A DNA stretch of 64,000 nucleotides, taken from positions 1 to 64,000 of the forward strand of contig NZ_JABCRE010000002.1 in NCBI RefSeq assembly GCF_012972675.1. The letters are read 5' to 3'. The position numbers were made by a program, and so were the translations under genes. This DNA comes from Pontixanthobacter rizhaonensis. Lineage in GTDB: Bacteria > Pseudomonadota > Alphaproteobacteria > Sphingomonadales > Sphingomonadaceae. Each line of letters begins with the position of its first letter. Position 1 is the first letter of the stretch. The notes beneath the pieces are model-generated. The model saw nothing but the letters and a program-made list of their open reading frames with translations, was not told the DNA's origin and made no database searches. Below, in pieces: positions 63,179 through 64,000 of this stretch.

Positions 63179-64000
63179 ATGCGTTACCTACCCCTGACAG
63201 ATACTGATCGCGGCGAGATGCTGCAATCTATCGGCGCGTCCAGCATTGATGATCTGTTCGTCGATGTGCCCGAAGTCGCACGGCTTGATGGTCCGATCCG
63301 TGATTTGCCGATGCACGCCAGTGAAATGGCCGTTGAAAAACACATGCGCGGCCTGTCGAAACAGAATTTGGCAGCGGCAGATGCAGCGTTCTTTTTGGGG
63401 GCTGGTGCCTATCGCCATCACGTTCCTGCTTCCGTTGATACGATCATCCAGCGCGGCGAATTTCTGACAGCTTACACGCCGTATCAGCCTGAAATTGCCC
63501 AAGGCACATTGCAGATGCTGTTTGAATTCCAGACCCAAGTGGCACGGCTATATGGCTGTGCGGTGGCCAATGCATCGATGTATGATGGTTCTACTGCGTG
63601 CTGGGAAGCGGTTGCGATGGCGGGCCGTGTGACTAAGCGCAACAAAGCCGTATTGTCTGGCGCGCTTCATCCGCATTATACCGAAGTCGTCAAAACAATG
63701 GCGAAGTTTACCGGCGACGAGATCGCATCATCCAGCCCGACCGTTCAGGCAGAGCCCGATAATGCGGGGCTTATTGCACGTATTGATGACGATACATCCT
63801 GCGTTGTGGTTCAGTATCCCGACATTCTGGGCCGCTTGCCGGATCTGGCTGAAATTGCAGAAGCCGCCCATTCGAAGGGCGCGCTGCTGATTGCTGTGAA
63901 TACCGAGCCTGTTGCATTGGGGGCGATCCAGTCACCCGGAGAGCTAGGCGCGGATATTGTGGTTGGTGAAGGGCAGGCCATCGGGGTCGGACTGCAATTT
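63179..64000 (+). CDS. gcvPA: Glycine dehydrogenase (decarboxylating) subunit 1, truncated by window edge
   Basis: First 274 residues of the N-terminal subunit of two-subunit P protein (PLP-dependent glycine decarboxylase). MRYLPLTDTDRGEML at the start, YTPYQPEIAQGTLQMLFEFQT and NASMYDGSTA are characteristic of GcvPA. The PLP lysine lies in the other subunit (GcvPB), expected just beyond the right edge. The gene is cut by the window; no damage is seen in the visible part. Last visible gene of the riboswitch-controlled operon, 33 bases after gcvH. Confidence 0.93.
   Translation, partial: MRYLPLTDTDRGEMLQSIGASSIDDLFVDVPEVARLDGPIRDLPMHASEMAVEKHMRGLSKQNLAAADAAFFLGAGAYRHHVPASVDTIIQRGEFLTAYTPYQPEIAQGTLQMLFEFQTQVARLYGCAVANASMYDGSTACWEAVAMAGRVTKRNKAVLSGALHPHYTEVVKTMAKFTGDEIASSSPTVQAEPDNAGLIARIDDDTSCVVVQYPDILGRLPDLAEIAEAAHSKGALLIAVNTEPVALGAIQSPGELGADIVVGEGQAIGVGLQF

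Overview
The window looks like a chromosomal segment of a marine-type alphaproteobacterium of the Sphingomonadales, most plausibly Erythrobacteraceae. The grounds are three large TonB-dependent receptors (TBDRs), a Caulobacter-type oxidative xylose (Weimberg) pathway, methionine synthase split into two genes, and the GcvPA type of glycine decarboxylase. The placement is by gene content and resemblance only. No rRNA, tRNA, CRISPR array, insertion sequence or phage gene was seen.

Layout. 1-3.3 kb: a cyanide-insensitive-type cytochrome bd oxidase operon (cydA-cydB plus a 42-codon DUF2474 gene) on the minus strand, preceded by the remnant of a peroxiredoxin gene. 3.5-34 kb: a xylan/xylose island. 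It holds a sugar porter, three intact flavin-dependent tryptophan-halogenase-like genes and one degenerate paralogue, two cupin-8/JmjC-like proteins, a TBDR, GH10 xylanase, two GH3 enzymes, a GH5 enzyme, a DUF5060 glycosidase-like protein, a LacI-type regulator and all five Weimberg enzymes (XylB, XylC, XylD, XylX, XylA). Copies of the palindrome TGGTAGCGCTACCA, exact or nearly so, precede six transcription units and suggest one LacI regulon. 34-41 kb: a divergent MarR regulator/acyl-CoA dehydrogenase pair, a TPR-sulfotransferase and a second TBDR. 41-55 kb: a second carbohydrate island, probably for beta-glucan: TBDR, GH16, GH3, GluP-type transporter, two LacI regulators, an MFS transporter, a BCCT transporter and an aldo/keto reductase, with a different operator (TGTGAACGTTCACA-like). 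55.6-64 kb: one-carbon metabolism: an ArsR-methyltransferase fusion, metF and split metH in a chain of overlapping genes, then a tandem glycine riboswitch and gcvT-gcvH-gcvPA (cut by the right edge).

How the genes work together. Xylo-oligosaccharides released by GH10 would enter through the TBDR at 12.3 kb, be trimmed by GH3 enzymes, cross the inner membrane through the sugar porter, and be oxidised through xylonolactone, xylonate, 2-keto-3-deoxyxylonate and 2-oxoglutarate semialdehyde to 2-oxoglutarate. The halogenase and cupin genes sit inside this regulon, probably under the same operators, but no known step of xylan catabolism needs them. This halogenase-cupin-TBDR guild is the least explained system in the window. 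The second island would handle laminarin-like glucans in the same way, with glucose as the product.
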